DNA of 64,000 nt, taken from assembly GCA_025936115.1 (NCBI GenBank), contig JAICTZ010000004.1, positions 62,001 through 126,000 on the forward strand, in the 5' to 3' direction. Position 1 is the first letter of the stretch. The number at the start of each line of letters is the position of its first letter. This document shows, piece by piece, positions 63,534-64,000 of the stretch. Source of the DNA: Polyangiaceae bacterium. GTDB taxonomy: Bacteria; Myxococcota_A; Polyangia; Polyangiales; Polyangiaceae. A model generated the notes under the pieces. It had not been told where the DNA came from. It was given only the letters and a program-made list of their open reading frames with translations, and searched no databases. Both the position numbers and the translations under genes were made by a program.

Positions 63534-64000
63534 AGCCGGCCTCCCACGCTCACACCGGCAAAACCTGGTGCCAAAACGGGGGCGACTCCGACGCTCGACG
63601 AGCGGTGCGGCGCCGTGAAGAAGACGACCGCGCCGACGGCGACGAGCCCACCGCCCACGGCGAACGCGACGTTCGACGCCGTGGCCTTGTGATGCGCGTC
63701 CGTCGAAGCGTTCAGGCCCGTCTGCGTGTCACACTGGCTCGGCGTGCACTCCTTGTCCGCCGTCTTCTCCGAAGACATCGCGGAAAGACCGAAGTACGTG
63801 CCGACGCCGATGCCCACGAGACCGAGTCCGGCGACGGCCACGCCGATGATGCGCTGAGCGCTGCCGTCGCTCTTGGCGGTCGCGGGGGCAGGCACCGGCG
63901 GCGGTACCTGCGACGGTGAGGCCGGTGTAGGCCCTTGGTCGGCGAGCGGCACCGCCGCGAGCGGCACCGCGTCGGCGTGCGGCGATTCGACCTGCGCGAG
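63530..64000 (-). CDS. C-terminal part of a membrane protein of the PEGA/TPR type (truncated by window)
   Basis: The frame is open to the window end, so only about 156 C-terminal residues are seen. A Pro/Ala linker leads to a transmembrane helix (IIGVAVAGLGLVGIGVGTYFG), a loop with ECTPSQCDTQTGLNASTDAHH (two Cys), a second helix (VAFAVGGGLVAVGAVVFF) and TAPHRSSS. This two-helix module with 'C....C....N.DA...A' is the usual C-terminus of myxobacterial PEGA- or TPR-containing proteins; the N-terminal part is outside the window. It overlaps the lipoprotein gene by 4 bp. Confidence 0.65.
   Translation of the reverse strand, partial: LAQVESPHADAVPLAAVPLADQGPTPASPSQVPPPVPAPATAKSDGSAQRIIGVAVAGLGLVGIGVGTYFGLSAMSSEKTADKECTPSQCDTQTGLNASTDAHHKATASNVAFAVGGGLVAVGAVVFFTAPHRSSSVGVAPVLAPGFAGVSVGGRL

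Overview
The window is high-GC DNA (roughly 70%) from what looks like a myxobacterium-like Gram-negative (Myxococcota, probably Polyangia). The reasons are Hanks-type kinases fused to AAA/GAF modules, many multi-PAS hybrid histidine kinases, Cys-rich lipoproteins with SGC/GSC-type lipoboxes, a MYXO-CTERM-like C-terminus, and a C-terminal membrane domain of the kind found on myxobacterial PEGA/TPR proteins. Taxonomy is inferred from content only. I saw no tRNA, rRNA, CRISPR array, transposase or phage gene.

Layout. 1-11.7 kb: end of an FAD oxidase, a DUF1360 membrane protein, a giant Ser/Thr kinase-AAA-GAF protein, a duplicated CsbD protein with a good sigma-54 promoter, a WYL-like protein, HflX, and a membrane Ser/Thr kinase coupled to a small membrane protein. 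11.7-19.7 kb: a frameshifted ACE-like M2 peptidase, a hybrid histidine kinase, a GLUG-type lipoprotein, a gutted membrane-protein pseudogene and a metallophosphoesterase. 19.7-24.4 kb (minus): a four-gene operon resembling the URC uracil-catabolism route (mmsA-type dehydrogenase, URC1, URC4, uracil phosphoribosyltransferase). 24.4-32.9 kb: GST, two paralogous ECF sigma factors with NTF2-like tails flanking an ABC exporter, then glycogen debranching enzyme and a glycosyltransferase.

33.1-41.3 kb (minus) is the most interesting block. It holds myo-inositol-phosphate synthase, a CDP-alcohol phosphatidyltransferase fused to a GtrA domain, an AUR1-like PAP2 protein, an MMPL/RND transporter, a TolC-type channel and an MlaC/HpnM-type periplasmic protein. 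Several genes overlap and are probably translationally coupled. It reads as a make-and-export cluster for inositol lipids (phosphatidylinositol and/or inositol phosphorylceramide).

41.5-49.7 kb (minus): a chemosensory-like signalling block with a hybrid kinase, a CheB-CheR-PAS fusion, a receiver-less CheB, its C-terminal zinc-ribbon-like domain as a separate protein, and topoisomerase IB. 49.9-59.2 kb: aldo-keto reductase, a LuxR-type regulator divergent from two coupled HtrA-like proteins (the first lacks the catalytic serine), a DUF2330 surface protein, and a hybrid kinase followed by an NtrC-type regulator. 59.3-64 kb: a possible CheX-like protein, a degenerate caspase-like/TPR protein, a small lectin-like protein, a Cys-rich lipoprotein and a truncated membrane protein at the window edge.
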